64,000 nt of DNA, from the NCBI RefSeq assembly GCF_000017205.1, contig NC_009656.1, forward strand, positions 5,572,501 to 5,636,500, written 5' to 3'. This stretch comes from Pseudomonas paraeruginosa PA7 (GTDB lineage Bacteria > Pseudomonadota > Gammaproteobacteria > Pseudomonadales > Pseudomonadaceae). This document shows, in pieces, positions 17,548-26,599 of the stretch (within the stretch, counting starts at the first letter, position 1; each line of letters starts with the position of its first letter). The position numbers and the translations under genes were made by a program. The notes under the pieces were generated by a model. The model was not told the DNA's origin, made no database searches, and worked only from the letters and a program-made list of their open reading frames with translations.

Positions 17548-18612
17548 TCAGAGCGCCTTGAAGGATTCGGCCAGTTCGCGCCAGTCGTCGCGCTCGGGCT
17601 GGCCGGGCTTGCGCGCGCCGAACAGTTGCACGACCAGTTCGCCGTCGGCGTCGAAGGCTTCCCAACTGGTGACGATGCCATCGCTGCTCGGCTTGCGCAC
17701 CCGCCACAGCTCGGCGATGCCGCTGGTCTTCAGATGCAGGTTGAAATCCGGATCGAGCACATTGAACCAGTCGTCCAGCCATTTCAGGTTGCACACCGGC
17801 CCGGAATGGATCTGGATGCAGTGGGCATTGCCGACGAACACCATGATCGGCAATCCGCTTTCGGCCGCCGCCTCGAAGAGCTTCGGCAGATCGCCATTGT
17901 CCAGGCGCTCGGCCCATTCGCCGCCGGCCAGGCGCAGCGCCTGGGTGCGCTGCGCGCCATGCTTCTTCAGCAAGGCGTGGAAATGGTGGGTGTCCTTCAA
18001 CGCGGCCCAGCCTTCGCGCAAGGCGGCGGCATCGATCTGCGCATCGGCGACCGCCGTCGCCGGCGCGCTGGGCTCGCGCAGCGCCAGCACGGCATCCTGC
18101 CCGGCAGCCCGCAGGCGTTCGACCAGCGGCTCCCAGGCGCGGACGGCGCTGGCCTCGGTAAGAAATACCTTGTGTATCGCCACGCCCTGCTGGTCGAACA
18201 CCTGGATGCTGCGCTGGATACCCCGCGGCGTCTCCTCGGCAATGGCGAAGGCGGCGTTCCAGCCACCCAGGAACAGGCGCAGGTCGATGTCCGGGGAAAC
18301 CACCAGGCCCATTCGACCGTTGGCCGATACCGTCACCTCGCGATACGGCCCCTTGCGTTCATGGACGCAATGTTCGTTGCGGGTGAGCGCCATGATCGGT
18401 CCCAGTTCGCCGAGCGCCGGCAGCAAGGCGGACCAATCCGGGCGCAGGCGCACGGCATCGATGCCGACCCGGCTGGCGACCAGCTCGCCCTCGCTGACCC
18501 GCAACTGCGCCGCGGCGTCCCGCGCGCGCAACTGCGGCCGCTCGGCGCGCAGGTCCTGCCAGGCCCGGTAGAGCTCGGCGGGGGAATGGGAAAGGGTGGG
18601 AGTGCTGCTCAT
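17548..18612 (-). CDS. phuS: PhuS, cytoplasmic haem-trafficking protein
   Basis: 354 aa, a tandem-domain HemS/ShuS/PhuS protein. The haem ligand His209 and neighbouring His210 and His212 (KDTHHFHALL) are in the positions described for PhuS. It accepts imported haem and hands it to the haem oxygenase HemO, controlling flux; it has also been reported to bind DNA at the prrF1 promoter, which in this window lies only about 4 kb away. The internal ATG at 18612 (MSSTPTLSH) is chosen over the longer open frame because it gives the known length and has a GAGGA site upstream. PA4709 in PAO1 from memory. Confidence 0.95.
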   Translation of the reverse strand: MSSTPTLSHSPAELYRAWQDLRAERPQLRARDAAAQLRVSEGELVASRVGIDAVRLRPDWSALLPALGELGPIMALTRNEHCVHERKGPYREVTVSANGRMGLVVSPDIDLRLFLGGWNAAFAIAEETPRGIQRSIQVFDQQGVAIHKVFLTEASAVRAWEPLVERLRAAGQDAVLALREPSAPATAVADAQIDAAALREGWAALKDTHHFHALLKKHGAQRTQALRLAGGEWAERLDNGDLPKLFEAAAESGLPIMVFVGNAHCIQIHSGPVCNLKWLDDWFNVLDPDFNLHLKTSGIAELWRVRKPSSDGIVTSWEAFDADGELVVQLFGARKPGQPERDDWRELAESFKAL

Positions 18613-18700
18613 CGACGGATCCTCGGGCATTTCCGGTTCGGTAGCGCAAACGCGCAAAAACAGGTGAACTTTGCCATAAAACGCATATCTGAATCCATTT

Positions 18701-18738
18701 GATAATTATTTGCATTAGCGTTTTTCTGGCAGTACCTT
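18701..18738 (+). promoter_or_regulatory. phuR promoter with Fur box in the phuS-phuR divergent region
   Basis: GATAATTATTTGCATTAGC (18701-18719) matches about 14 of 19 positions of the Fur consensus. It covers the -35 TTGCAT (18710-18715), which is followed by a 17-base spacer and TACCTT (18733-18738). Because phuS is divergent and its start lies less than 100 bases away, the same box can repress both directions. The minus-strand promoter elements for phuS are not clear to me. Confidence 0.75.
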
Positions 18739-18793
18739 GTGCGCCCGACGTCCCCCTGGCTATCCGCCATCGGCCCGACCCAAGGAGTCCCAC

Positions 18794-21088
18794 ATGTCGC
18801 TCGCCCCGCCCTTCGCCCTGCGCCCCTGCCTGGCCCTGCTGCTGCTCAGCCCTTCGCTGGCCCTGGCGGGGAATGCCGTCCCGCTGACCCCGACCACCAT
18901 CACCGCGACCCGCACCGAGCAGGCGGTGGACGCTGTGCCGAGCACCGTCAGCGTCCAGACCCGCGAGCAACTGGACCGGCAGAACGTCAACAACATCAAG
19001 GAACTGGTGCGCTACGAACCCGGTGTCTCGGTCGGCGGCACCGGCCAGCGCGCCGGGATCACCGGCTACAACATCCGCGGCATCGACGGCAACCGCATCC
19101 TCACCCAGATCGACGGGGTCGAGCTGCCCAACGACTTCTTCAGCGGCCCCTACGCCCAGACCCACCGCAACTACGTCGACCCGGACATCGTCAAGCGCGT
19201 GGAAATCCTCCGCGGCCCGGCCTCGGCGCTGTACGGCAGCAACGCCATCGGCGGCGCGGTGAGCTACTTCACCCTCGATCCATCAGACATCATCAAGGAC
19301 GGCAAGGACGTCGGCGCCCGCCTGAAGACCGGCTACGAGTCGGCCAGCCATTCCTGGCTGACCTCGGCCACCGTCGCCGGCCGCGCCGACGACTTCGACG
19401 GCCTGCTGCACTATGGTTACCGCCAGGGCCACGAGACCGAATCCAACGGCGGCCACGGCGGCACCGGACTCTCGCGCAGCGAAGCCAACCCGGAGGACGC
19501 CGACAGCTACAGCCTGCTCGGCAAGCTGGGCTGGAACTACGCCGAAGGCAGCCGTTTCGGGCTGGTCTTCGAGAAGTACAAGAGCGACGTCGACACCGAC
19601 CAGAAGAGCGCCTATGGCGGCCCCTACGACAAGGGCAAGCCGGCGATACCGCCGAGCGTGCTGCCGGGCGGCATGTACCAGTGGCGCAAGGGCAACGACA
19701 CCCTGACCCGCGAACGCTACGGCCTGGAACACCACTTCCTGGTCGACAGCCCGGTCGCCGACCGCATCCAGTGGAGCCTCAACTACCAGGTGGCGAAGAC
19801 CGACCAGGCGACCCGCGAGTTCTACTATCCGATTACCCGCAAGGTCCTGCGCACCCGCGATACCACCTACAAGGAACGCCTGTGGGTGTTCGACAGCCAG
19901 TTGGACAAGAGCTTCGCCATCGGCGAGACCGACCACCTGCTGAGCTACGGGATCAACCTCAAGCAGCAGAAGGTCACCGGCATGCGCAGCGGTACCGGCA
20001 CCAACCTGCAGACCGGCGCCGAGAGCCCGCGCGACGCCCTGGAGCGCAGCAGCGACTTCCCCGACCCGACGGTGAAGACCTACGCCCTGTTCGCCCAGGA
20101 CAGCATCAGGTGGAACGACTGGACCTTCACCCCCGGGCTGCGCTACGACTACACGCGCATGGAGCCGCACATCACCGACGAGTTCCTGCGCACCATGAAG
20201 CAGAGCCAGAACACCACGGTCGACGAGTCGGACAAAAAATGGCACCGGGTCTCGCCCAAGTTCGGCGTGACCTATGACTTCGCCCAGCACTACACCTGGT
20301 ACGGCCAGTACGCCCAGGGCTTCCGCACGCCCACGGCGAAGGCGCTGTACGGGCGCTTCGAGAACCTGCAGGCCGGCTACCACATCGAGCCGAACCCGAA
20401 CCTCAAGCCGGAGAAGAGCCAGAGCTTCGAGACCGGCCTGCGCGGCAAGTTCGACGAAGGCAGCTTCGGCGTGGCGGTGTTCTACAACAAGTACCGCGAC
20501 TTCATCGACGAGGACGCACTGAACACCGCTGGCACCGGCGGCAACGGCCAGACCTTCCAGGCCAACAATATCGAGCGCGCGGTGATCAAGGGCGTGGAAC
20601 TCAAGGGCCGCCTGGAGCTCGGCGCCCTCGGCGCGCCGCAGGGCCTCTACACCCAGGCCAGCGTGGCCTACGCCCATGGCCGCAACAAGGACAACGGCGA
20701 GCCGATCAACAGCGTCAACCCGCTCACCGGCGTGTTCGGCCTCGGCTACGACGAGGCCGGCGGCAACTACGGCGGCCTGCTCAGCTGGACCCTGGTCAAG
20801 CGCAAGGACCGCGTCGACGACAGCACCTTCCACACCCCGGACGGCACCGCCAGTCAGTTCAAGACCCCGGGCTTCGGCGTTCTCGACCTCAGCGCCTACT
20901 ACAAGTTGAGCAAGGACCTGACCCTCAACGCCGGCCTCTACAACCTGACCGACAAGAAGTACTGGCTGTGGGACGACGTACGCGGCTACGACGGCGTCGG
21001 CGAGGCTTCGGCGCTGGCCCCGGCGAACCTCGACCGGCTGTCCCAGCCGGGACGCAACTTCGCGGTCAACCTGGTCTGGGACATCTGA
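18794..21088 (+). CDS. phuR: PhuR, TonB-dependent outer-membrane haem receptor
   Basis: 764 aa. Signal peptide, then a plug domain (about 35-165, with IRGIDGNRILTQIDGVELP) and a 22-strand barrel ending in a C-terminal aromatic-rich strand. The haem-receptor signature is present as FRTP followed by NPNLKPEKS. His124 and Tyr519, which I recall as the unusual haem ligands of PhuR, are encoded exactly at those positions. It imports haem with TonB-ExbBD energy. Start ATG 18794 follows AAGGAG. Divergent from phuSTUVW and Fur controlled. PA4710 in PAO1 from memory. Confidence 0.97.
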   Translation: MSLAPPFALRPCLALLLLSPSLALAGNAVPLTPTTITATRTEQAVDAVPSTVSVQTREQLDRQNVNNIKELVRYEPGVSVGGTGQRAGITGYNIRGIDGNRILTQIDGVELPNDFFSGPYAQTHRNYVDPDIVKRVEILRGPASALYGSNAIGGAVSYFTLDPSDIIKDGKDVGARLKTGYESASHSWLTSATVAGRADDFDGLLHYGYRQGHETESNGGHGGTGLSRSEANPEDADSYSLLGKLGWNYAEGSRFGLVFEKYKSDVDTDQKSAYGGPYDKGKPAIPPSVLPGGMYQWRKGNDTLTRERYGLEHHFLVDSPVADRIQWSLNYQVAKTDQATREFYYPITRKVLRTRDTTYKERLWVFDSQLDKSFAIGETDHLLSYGINLKQQKVTGMRSGTGTNLQTGAESPRDALERSSDFPDPTVKTYALFAQDSIRWNDWTFTPGLRYDYTRMEPHITDEFLRTMKQSQNTTVDESDKKWHRVSPKFGVTYDFAQHYTWYGQYAQGFRTPTAKALYGRFENLQAGYHIEPNPNLKPEKSQSFETGLRGKFDEGSFGVAVFYNKYRDFIDEDALNTAGTGGNGQTFQANNIERAVIKGVELKGRLELGALGAPQGLYTQASVAYAHGRNKDNGEPINSVNPLTGVFGLGYDEAGGNYGGLLSWTLVKRKDRVDDSTFHTPDGTASQFKTPGFGVLDLSAYYKLSKDLTLNAGLYNLTDKKYWLWDDVRGYDGVGEASALAPANLDRLSQPGRNFAVNLVWDI

Positions 21089-21125
21089 GTCTTTCCCCTT
21101 CGCACACGGAAGTGCCCCTATCCCC

Positions 21126-21147
21126 GCGCCCGGCTCCTGCCGGGCGC
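21126..21147 (+). terminator. terminator-like hairpin after phuR
   Basis: GCGCCCGGC (21126-21134), loop TCCT, GCCGGGCGC (21139-21147). Perfect 9-bp stem, with only TTG after it, so possibly weak; it separates phuR from the Rieske gene. Confidence 0.6.
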
Positions 21148-21211
21148 TTGCATGGCGGACAGGTGAAAGCCGCCCTCCGGATCGGGGATAATCCCGGCAA
21201 ACGGAGCGCCC

Positions 21212-21535
21212 ATGATCCACCTGTGTCCCTCTTCCCTGCTCGCCGAAGGCACCAGCCGCGGCTTCCGCGTCGATGAACGCCGCCTCTTCGCGGTGCGCCG
21301 CGACGGCCGCGCCTACGTCTACCTGAACCGCTGCCCGCACCGCGGCATCCCGCTGGAGTGGCAGCCCGACGCCTTCCTCGACGACAGCGCCAGCCTGATC
21401 CGCTGCGCCAGCCACGGCGCACTGTTCCTCGTCGAGTCGGGGGAATGCGTCGCCGGGCCCTGCGCCGGGGAGCGGCTGCGCGCCCTGCCCTGTCGGGAAG
21501 ACGCCGAGGGACTCTGGGTGGAGCTGGACGACTGA
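21212..21535 (+). CDS. small stand-alone Rieske [2Fe-2S] protein
   Basis: 107 aa, a complete Rieske domain with nothing else. The cluster ligands are present: Cys41-X-His43 (RCPHRGIPL) and Cys65-X2-His68 (RCASHGAL). No signal peptide or membrane helix, so it is a cytoplasmic ferredoxin-type electron carrier or a subunit of an oxygenase. No oxygenase gene is adjacent, and the partner is unknown. It follows phuR by 123 bases with a hairpin between. A perfect palindrome begins one base after its stop. PA4711 in PAO1 from memory. Confidence 0.87.
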   Translation: MIHLCPSSLLAEGTSRGFRVDERRLFAVRRDGRAYVYLNRCPHRGIPLEWQPDAFLDDSASLIRCASHGALFLVESGECVAGPCAGERLRALPCREDAEGLWVELDD

Positions 21536-21551
21536 CCCAACCCGGGTTGGG
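21536..21551. repeat. 16-bp perfect palindrome after the Rieske gene
   Basis: CCCAACCCGGGTTGGG is fully self-complementary and starts directly after the TGA. As RNA it could fold only into a 6-bp stem with a 4-base loop. No T run follows, so a weak 3' hairpin or a protein site are both possible. Confidence 0.55.
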
Positions 21552-21615
21552 CGGCAGGCCGCGCGCCAACGACTAGGCTGTGCGGCACAACGACAAGAAG
21601 AGGAAGGAACGCGCC

Positions 21616-22125
21616 ATGCGCCGATTCAGCCTGCGCCTCGCCCTGCCGCTCCTGTTCGGCCTGCTGCTCTACGCCTGCCGCAGCGATCCGGACCCTGTAC
21701 GCCTGGCCCCAGGAATAGCGGCGACGGATTACCGGACCTTCTTCATCCAGGCGGTACGCGCCGAGGGCCACCGCATCGACTTCGAGGAGCGCTTCGATAC
21801 AGCCGTGCGCCGAGCCCTGGAGGCCAAGGGCTATCGCTACCAGGCGGAACACGGCGACCTGCGGGTGATCTATGCCCTCGGCCTGCGGCGCCAGCCGGGC
21901 CTGGAACTGCGCCCGGTGATAACTCGGGATGGCGTCTTCACCCAGACCCAGTTGACCGAAGACAGCGAGGCCAGGCTGGCCCTGCGCATCCTCGACGAGC
22001 GCGACGGCCGGATCCTCCTGGAAAGCGTGCTCGGCCGCCGACTGCACGATCCGGCGCTGACCCAGGAAGCCTTCGACAGCGGCGTGGCGCAACTGCTGAA
22101 GGATTTCCCGGCACGCCAGCGCTGA
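21616..22125 (+). CDS. DUF4136-like lipoprotein
   Basis: 169 aa from the ATG at 21616. The signal sequence MRRFSLRLALPLLFGLLLYAC ends in lipobox LYAC. The mature part (TDYRTFFIQAV, then RRALEAKGYRYQAEHGDLRVIY) resembles DUF4136 proteins, small envelope lipoproteins of unknown role. An upstream in-frame ATG at 21580 would add a charged extension before the signal and is unlikely. It converges on the DUF4345-like gene with a three-base gap. PA4712 in PAO1 from memory. Confidence 0.8.
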   Translation: MRRFSLRLALPLLFGLLLYACRSDPDPVRLAPGIAATDYRTFFIQAVRAEGHRIDFEERFDTAVRRALEAKGYRYQAEHGDLRVIYALGLRRQPGLELRPVITRDGVFTQTQLTEDSEARLALRILDERDGRILLESVLGRRLHDPALTQEAFDSGVAQLLKDFPARQR

Positions 22126-22128
22126 GCC

Positions 22129-22584
22129 TCAGAGCCCGTCGAAGTCGTCCTCGCGACGCTCGGCGCGCTCGACGGGCGTCGCTGCGGGCAGCGCAGCCGG
22201 CTGCCGCTGCAGCCACCACAGGGCGGCGATGCCGAGCAGCGCCATCGCGCCGCGGAACGCTAGGCCGAACAGGTTGGCGTCGGCGGCCATCCCGCCTTCG
22301 ATCCAGGCGATCAGCAGGCGCGACAGGGTCAGGATGGATTGCAGCAGCACCACCAGGATCAGCGCCGGCTGCACCAGCGATGCCCGGCGCAGGGCGAACA
22401 GCAGGAACAGCGCCAGGGCGAACTGATGGCCGCCGTAGAATACCCGCGCATCGCTGACCGCCGAATCCTCCATCAGCAGCATGCCGCTGAGGTTGGCCAT
22501 TTCGTAGGGGCGCACCCAGTACAGCACTCCCAGGGCGCCCCAGACCAGCGCCTGAACCAGCAAAACCAAACGGGCGAAGAGCAT
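22129..22584 (-). CDS. DUF4345-like four-helix membrane protein
   Basis: 151 aa from the ATG at 22584 (MLFARLVLLV). Four hydrophobic segments are visible, with the DUF4345-like pattern DARVFYGGHQFALALFLLF in the second; the C-terminal 25 residues are charged and cytosolic. The family is small and uncharacterised. The longer open frame upstream of 22584 has coding bias unlike a membrane protein start and is not used. PA4713 in PAO1 from memory. Confidence 0.75.
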   Translation of the reverse strand: MLFARLVLLVQALVWGALGVLYWVRPYEMANLSGMLLMEDSAVSDARVFYGGHQFALALFLLFALRRASLVQPALILVVLLQSILTLSRLLIAWIEGGMAADANLFGLAFRGAMALLGIAALWWLQRQPAALPAATPVERAERREDDFDGL

Positions 22585-22832
22585 CCCCTTTCTCCTCGGG
22601 CCTGTTGCCCCTGCAATCAGTTCGACACCGGCGGCGCGCGCCCCGGCAACCTCAAGGACAGCAGACCTGAAGCGCGCCGGCGAGTTCGCTGCGACGATTC
22701 GTCCCTGCCCGACGGCAGCCCGGCACGCCGGGCCGCGGGACGCTTCGTCACAAGTGGATACAGCTCGCCGGCTGGGTGGCGCCGTGCGCCGGGGGTATGC
22801 TCGCGGCATTCGCTCGCCGCAAGGAGACTCTC

Positions 22833-23282
22833 ATGCGCCGCTTCGCCCCCCTGGCCGTCCTGGCCGCCACCCTGCTCCACGGTTCCCTGGCCCAGGCCGC
22901 CGAACCACTGGCCATCGACGTGCATCGTGACGCCAATTGCGGCTGTTGCAAGGACTGGATCAGGCACCTCGAAGCCAACGGCTTCAAGGTCAACGACCAT
23001 GTGGAAGCGGACATGAGCGCGGTCAAGACCCGGCTCGGCGTACCCCATGGCATGGGCTCGTGCCATACCGGGGTGATCGATGGCAAGTTCGTCGAAGGAC
23101 ACGTCCCGGCCAGCGATATCCTCAAGCTGCGCGCGCGCGCCGACCTGATCGGCGCCGCGGTGCCCGGCATGCCGGTCGGCTCACCGGGCATGGAAATGGG
23201 CGACCGCCAGGATGCCTACCAAGTCGTCGGCCTGAGCAGGAGCGGCCAGGCCTCGGTGCTGGCGGAGTACCCCGGACGCTGA
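22833..23282 (+). CDS. DUF411 exported metal-binding protein
   Basis: 149 aa from the ATG at 22833, with AAGGAG upstream. Signal peptide MRRFAPLAVLAATLLHGSLA with AQA cleavage. The mature part starts with the DUF411 motif DANCGCCKDWIRHL and continues GMGSCHTGVIDGKFVEGHVP; the CGCC cysteines and the SCHTG cysteine are conserved and thought to bind copper or another soft metal. DUF411 genes often lie in copper-resistance clusters, but no such cluster is here. A strong two-way terminator follows. PA4714 in PAO1 from memory. Confidence 0.87.
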   Translation: MRRFAPLAVLAATLLHGSLAQAAEPLAIDVHRDANCGCCKDWIRHLEANGFKVNDHVEADMSAVKTRLGVPHGMGSCHTGVIDGKFVEGHVPASDILKLRARADLIGAAVPGMPVGSPGMEMGDRQDAYQVVGLSRSGQASVLAEYPGR

Positions 23283-23305
23283 GCGGGCTTCGCAACGCAG
23301 CAACG

Positions 23306-23339
23306 AAAACGCCGTTTCCCCTGGAGGAAACGGCGTTTT
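23306..23339. terminator. bidirectional intrinsic terminator
   Basis: AAAACGCCGTTTCC (23306-23319) and its exact complement GGAAACGGCGTTTT (23326-23339) around a 6-base loop. T-rich on both strands (TTTTT then CTTT on plus; AAAAC read as GTTTT on minus), so it ends both the DUF411 gene and the convergent aminotransferase. Confidence 0.9.
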
Positions 23340-23361
23340 TCTTTCCGCTTCGGCGTGAAGG

Positions 23362-24597
23362 TCACTCCGCCGCGCTATCGGCCTTCTTCGACGGCGCCAG
23401 CAGCCCATCGGCGCGGAACATCGCCTTGATCCCGCGCACCGCCTGGCGCAGGCGGTCGCGGTTTTCGATCAGGGCGAAGCGCACATGGTCGTCACCGTAG
23501 TCGCCGAAGCCGATACCCGGCGACACCGAGACCTTGGCATCCTGCAACAGCTTCTTGGCGAACTCCAGCGAGCCCAGGTGTGCATAAGGCTCGGGAATCT
23601 TCGCCCAGACATACATCGAGGCCTTCGGGTTCACCACCATCCAGCCGGCCTCGCGCAGCCCCTTCACCAGTACGTCGCGGCGCTGCTGGTACTGCTGGGC
23701 GATATCGCGGACGCACTGCTGGTCGCCTTCCAGCGCGGCGATGGCCGCCACCTGCAGGGGCGTGAAGGTGCCGTAGTCGTGGTAGCTCTTGATCCGCGCC
23801 AGGGCCGAGACCAGCTCGGGATTGCCGACCATGAAGCCGATCCGCCAGCCGGCCATGTTGTAGCTCTTCGACAGGGTGAAGAACTCCACGGCGATGTCCT
23901 TGGCGCCCGGCACCTGCATGATCGACGGCGCTTTCCAGCCGTCGTAGACGATGTCGGCATAGGCCAGGTCATGCACCACCATCACGTCGTACTGCTTGGC
24001 CAGCGCCACCACGCGCTCGAAGAAGTCCAGCTCGACGCACTGCGCGGTGGGGTTGGAAGGGAAGCCGAGGATCATCATGCGCGGCTTGGGAATCGATTCG
24101 CGGATCGCCCGTTCCAGCTCGTTGAAGAAGTCGATGCCCGGCACCAGCGGCACCGAGCGCACCTGGGCGCCGGCGATCACCGCACCATAGATGTGGATCG
24201 GATAGCTCGGGTTGGGCACGAGGATGGTGTCGCCGTGGTCGAGGGTCGCCAGCATCAGGTGCGCCAGCCCCTCCTTGGAGCCGATGGTGACGATGGCTTC
24301 GCTCTCCGGGTCGATCTGCACGTCGTAGCGGTCGCGGTACCAGTGCGAGATGGCCCGGCGCAGGCGCGGGATGCCGCGCGAGGTGGAATAGCCGTGGGTG
24401 TCTTCGCGCTGGGCGACGGTGCAGAGCTTCTCGACGATATGCGGCGGGGTCGGCCCGTCGGGATTGCCCATGCTCAGGTCGATGATGTCCTCGCCACGGC
24501 GACGAGCGGCCATCTTCAGTTCGGCGGTGATATTGAAAACGTAGGGGGGAAGGCGGTCGATGCGCGCGAAACGGCGCGCAGGGCGTGATTCAGCCAT
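23362..24597 (-). CDS. alaC: AlaC-type PLP aminotransferase (probable alanine transaminase)
   Basis: 411 aa fold-type I aminotransferase. The PLP-lysine motif [10 protein letters not shown] and the [20 protein letters not shown]-terminal motif are of the AlaC/YfdZ subgroup, which converts pyruvate and glutamate to alanine. The substrate is inferred from that similarity. The ATG at 24597 ([10 protein letters not shown]) gives the usual length; the open frame continues upstream but has no family similarity. The last residues after [12 protein letters not shown] are a variable tail. PA4715 in PAO1 from memory. Confidence 0.85.
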   Translation of the reverse strand: MAESRPARRFARIDRLPPYVFNITAELKMAARRRGEDIIDLSMGNPDGPTPPHIVEKLCTVAQREDTHGYSTSRGIPRLRRAISHWYRDRYDVQIDPESEAIVTIGSKEGLAHLMLATLDHGDTILVPNPSYPIHIYGAVIAGAQVRSVPLVPGIDFFNELERAIRESIPKPRMMILGFPSNPTAQCVELDFFERVVALAKQYDVMVVHDLAYADIVYDGWKAPSIMQVPGAKDIAVEFFTLSKSYNMAGWRIGFMVGNPELVSALARIKSYHDYGTFTPLQVAAIAALEGDQQCVRDIAQQYQQRRDVLVKGLREAGWMVVNPKASMYVWAKIPEPYAHLGSLEFAKKLLQDAKVSVSPGIGFGDYGDDHVRFALIENRDRLRQAVRGIKAMFRADGLLAPSKKADSAAE

Positions 24598-24765
24598 GCT
24601 GTCCTCGGAGTAACGTAAGCGCCCGGAACCGTCCGAGCGACGCCGGCCGCTGTGACGGCCTGGAAAGCGCCAGCCAGGCGCTTTCTTGTCGGCGAACATA
24701 AAGGCCGATAGGCTGCTTGTCGAGTCCCCCCCGCGCTTTTCATTCCATTTCACAGGAAAAGGCCC

Positions 24766-25620
24766 ATGTCCCGACGCTACTGGCACCTCGATGTGTTCGC
24801 CGAGCGTCCGCTCACCGGCAACGGCCTGGCCGTATTCGACGACGCCAGCGCCCTCGATGACGCCGCCATGCAGGCCTGGACCCGCGAGCTGCGCCAGTTC
24901 GAGTCGATCTTCCTGTTGCCGGGCGACGACCCGCAGGTCTTCGGCGCGCGAATCTTCACCCTGGAGGAAGAACTGCCGTTCGCCGGCCACCCGCTGCTCG
25001 GCGCTGCGGCCCTGCTCCATCATCTGCGCGGCGACGCCGGCGAACAGCGCTGGACGCTGCACCTGGCCAGCAAGTCGGTGGCCCTGCGCAGCGTGCGGGC
25101 GGGCAGCGGTTTCTACGCCGAGATGGACCAGGGCCGCGCCGAATTCGGCGCCACCCCGGACGCCGGGACCTGCCGCTGGTTCGCCGAAGCCTTCTCGCTA
25201 TCGGCCAACGACCTGTCCGGGCATCCGCCGCGGGTGGTCAGTACCGGCCTGCCCTACCTGCTCCTGCCGGTGACCGCCGAGGCGCTGGGTCGTGCCCGCC
25301 AGGTCAACGATTTGCAAGAGGCGCTGGATAAACTCGGCGCGGCGTTTGTCTATCTGCTCGACGTCGACGGGCGCGAGGGCCGGACCTGGGACAGCCTGGG
25401 GCTGGTGGAAGACGTGGCTACCGGCAGCGCTGCCGGTCCGGTCGCCGCCTACCTGGTGGAACACGGGCTGGCCGCGCGCGGCGAACCTTTCGTCCTGCGC
25501 CAGGGGCGCTATCTCGGCCGCCCCAGCCGGCTCGACGTGGAGGTCGCGACGGACGGCAGCGTCAGGGTCGGCGGCCACGTCCAACTGCTCGCCCGCGCCG
25601 AGCTGCTGGTTCCGGCCTGA
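24766..25620 (+). CDS. PhzF-family isomerase/epimerase-like protein
   Basis: 284 aa. The PhzF/diaminopimelate-epimerase-like fold is shown by [18 protein letters not shown] (the FAGHP motif) and [21 protein letters not shown] in the C-terminal half; the acidic catalytic residue is probably the glutamate in QFESIFL (about residue 46). Family members isomerise small acids; the substrate here is unknown and it is not part of a phenazine operon. The start follows CACAGGAAAAGG. PA4716 in PAO1 from memory. Confidence 0.88.
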   Translation: MSRRYWHLDVFAERPLTGNGLAVFDDASALDDAAMQAWTRELRQFESIFLLPGDDPQVFGARIFTLEEELPFAGHPLLGAAALLHHLRGDAGEQRWTLHLASKSVALRSVRAGSGFYAEMDQGRAEFGATPDAGTCRWFAEAFSLSANDLSGHPPRVVSTGLPYLLLPVTAEALGRARQVNDLQEALDKLGAAFVYLLDVDGREGRTWDSLGLVEDVATGSAAGPVAAYLVEHGLAARGEPFVLRQGRYLGRPSRLDVEVATDGSVRVGGHVQLLARAELLVPA

Positions 25621-25687
25621 CGGCCGGAGTGGCGCAGGCGGCGGACGGCGACAACACTGAAGAAGCGAAACGTACAGGAGAACCGCC

Positions 25688-26581
25688 ATGCTCTGGCGCA
25701 AAGGACGACGCAGTGACAACGTGATTGATGCCCGGGGCGAAGGAGGCGCAGGCGGCGGGGGCGGCATGCGCATCGGCGGCAAGGGCCTGAGCCTGGGTGG
25801 GGTGGCCATCGTGGTGGTGGTCGGCCTGCTGATGGGGCAGGACCCGATGCAAATCCTCGGTTCGCTGCTCGGCCAGATGGACACCCAGGCCCCCGCCACC
25901 CAGCAGCAGGCCGGCGGTCGGGCCCCGGCGGCCAACGACGAGCAGAGCGAGTTCGTCCGCGCGATCCTCGGCGACACCGAGGACACCTGGGAACAGATCT
26001 TCGCCAGCGGCCAGGCCCAGTACCAGCAGCCCAAGCTGGTGCTGTTCAGCAATGGGGTGAATTCCGCCTGCGGCTTCGCCTCCTCGGCCACCGGGCCGTT
26101 CTATTGCCCGGCCGACCGCCGGGTCTACCTCGACCTGGAGTTCTTCCGCGAGATGGAGCAGCGCTTCTCCGCCGCCGGCGACTTCGCCCAGGCCTATGTG
26201 ATCGCCCATGAGGTCGGCCACCACGTACAGAACCTGATGGGCATCTCGGCCAAGATCAGCGCCGCCCGCCAGCGCGGCGCGCGCATGGAAGGCGCCAACG
26301 GCCTGTCGGTGCGCCAGGAACTGCAGGCGGACTGCTTCGCCGGGGTCTGGGCCAATCGCGCCCAGCAGCGCCTGAACTGGCTGGAGCCGGGCGACATGGA
26401 GGAAGCCCTGAACGCCGCCAACGCCATCGGCGACGACCGCCTGCAGCGCCAGGGTCGTGGCATGGTGGTGCCGGACTCCTTCACCCACGGCTCCTCGGCG
26501 CAACGCATGCGCTGGTTCAAGACCGGTTTCGAGAGCGGCTCGCCGGCCAGCTGCGACACCTTCAAGGCGCAGACCCTCTGA
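25688..26581 (+). CDS. YpfJ-type putative neutral zinc metallopeptidase
   Basis: 297 aa. A Gly-rich N-terminus (RGEGGAGGGGGMRIGGKG) precedes one membrane segment (LGGVAIVVVVGLLMG, about 38-52). The zinc motif HEVGHHVQ (His174, Glu175, His178) and a downstream QELQADCFAGVW segment with the presumed third ligand are typical of the YpfJ/neutral zinc metallopeptidase family. Substrate and role unknown. It converges with the SecD-P1-like lipoprotein gene. PA4717 in PAO1 from memory. Confidence 0.9.
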   Translation: MLWRKGRRSDNVIDARGEGGAGGGGGMRIGGKGLSLGGVAIVVVVGLLMGQDPMQILGSLLGQMDTQAPATQQQAGGRAPAANDEQSEFVRAILGDTEDTWEQIFASGQAQYQQPKLVLFSNGVNSACGFASSATGPFYCPADRRVYLDLEFFREMEQRFSAAGDFAQAYVIAHEVGHHVQNLMGISAKISAARQRGARMEGANGLSVRQELQADCFAGVWANRAQQRLNWLEPGDMEEALNAANAIGDDRLQRQGRGMVVPDSFTHGSSAQRMRWFKTGFESGSPASCDTFKAQTL

Positions 26582-26599
26582 GTCGACGCCGGCCGGGAT

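Noticed and set aside
24766..25620. Part of a phenazine cluster
   Set aside because: PhzF-like fold only; no other phz genes are near, and the known phz operons of this species are elsewhere.
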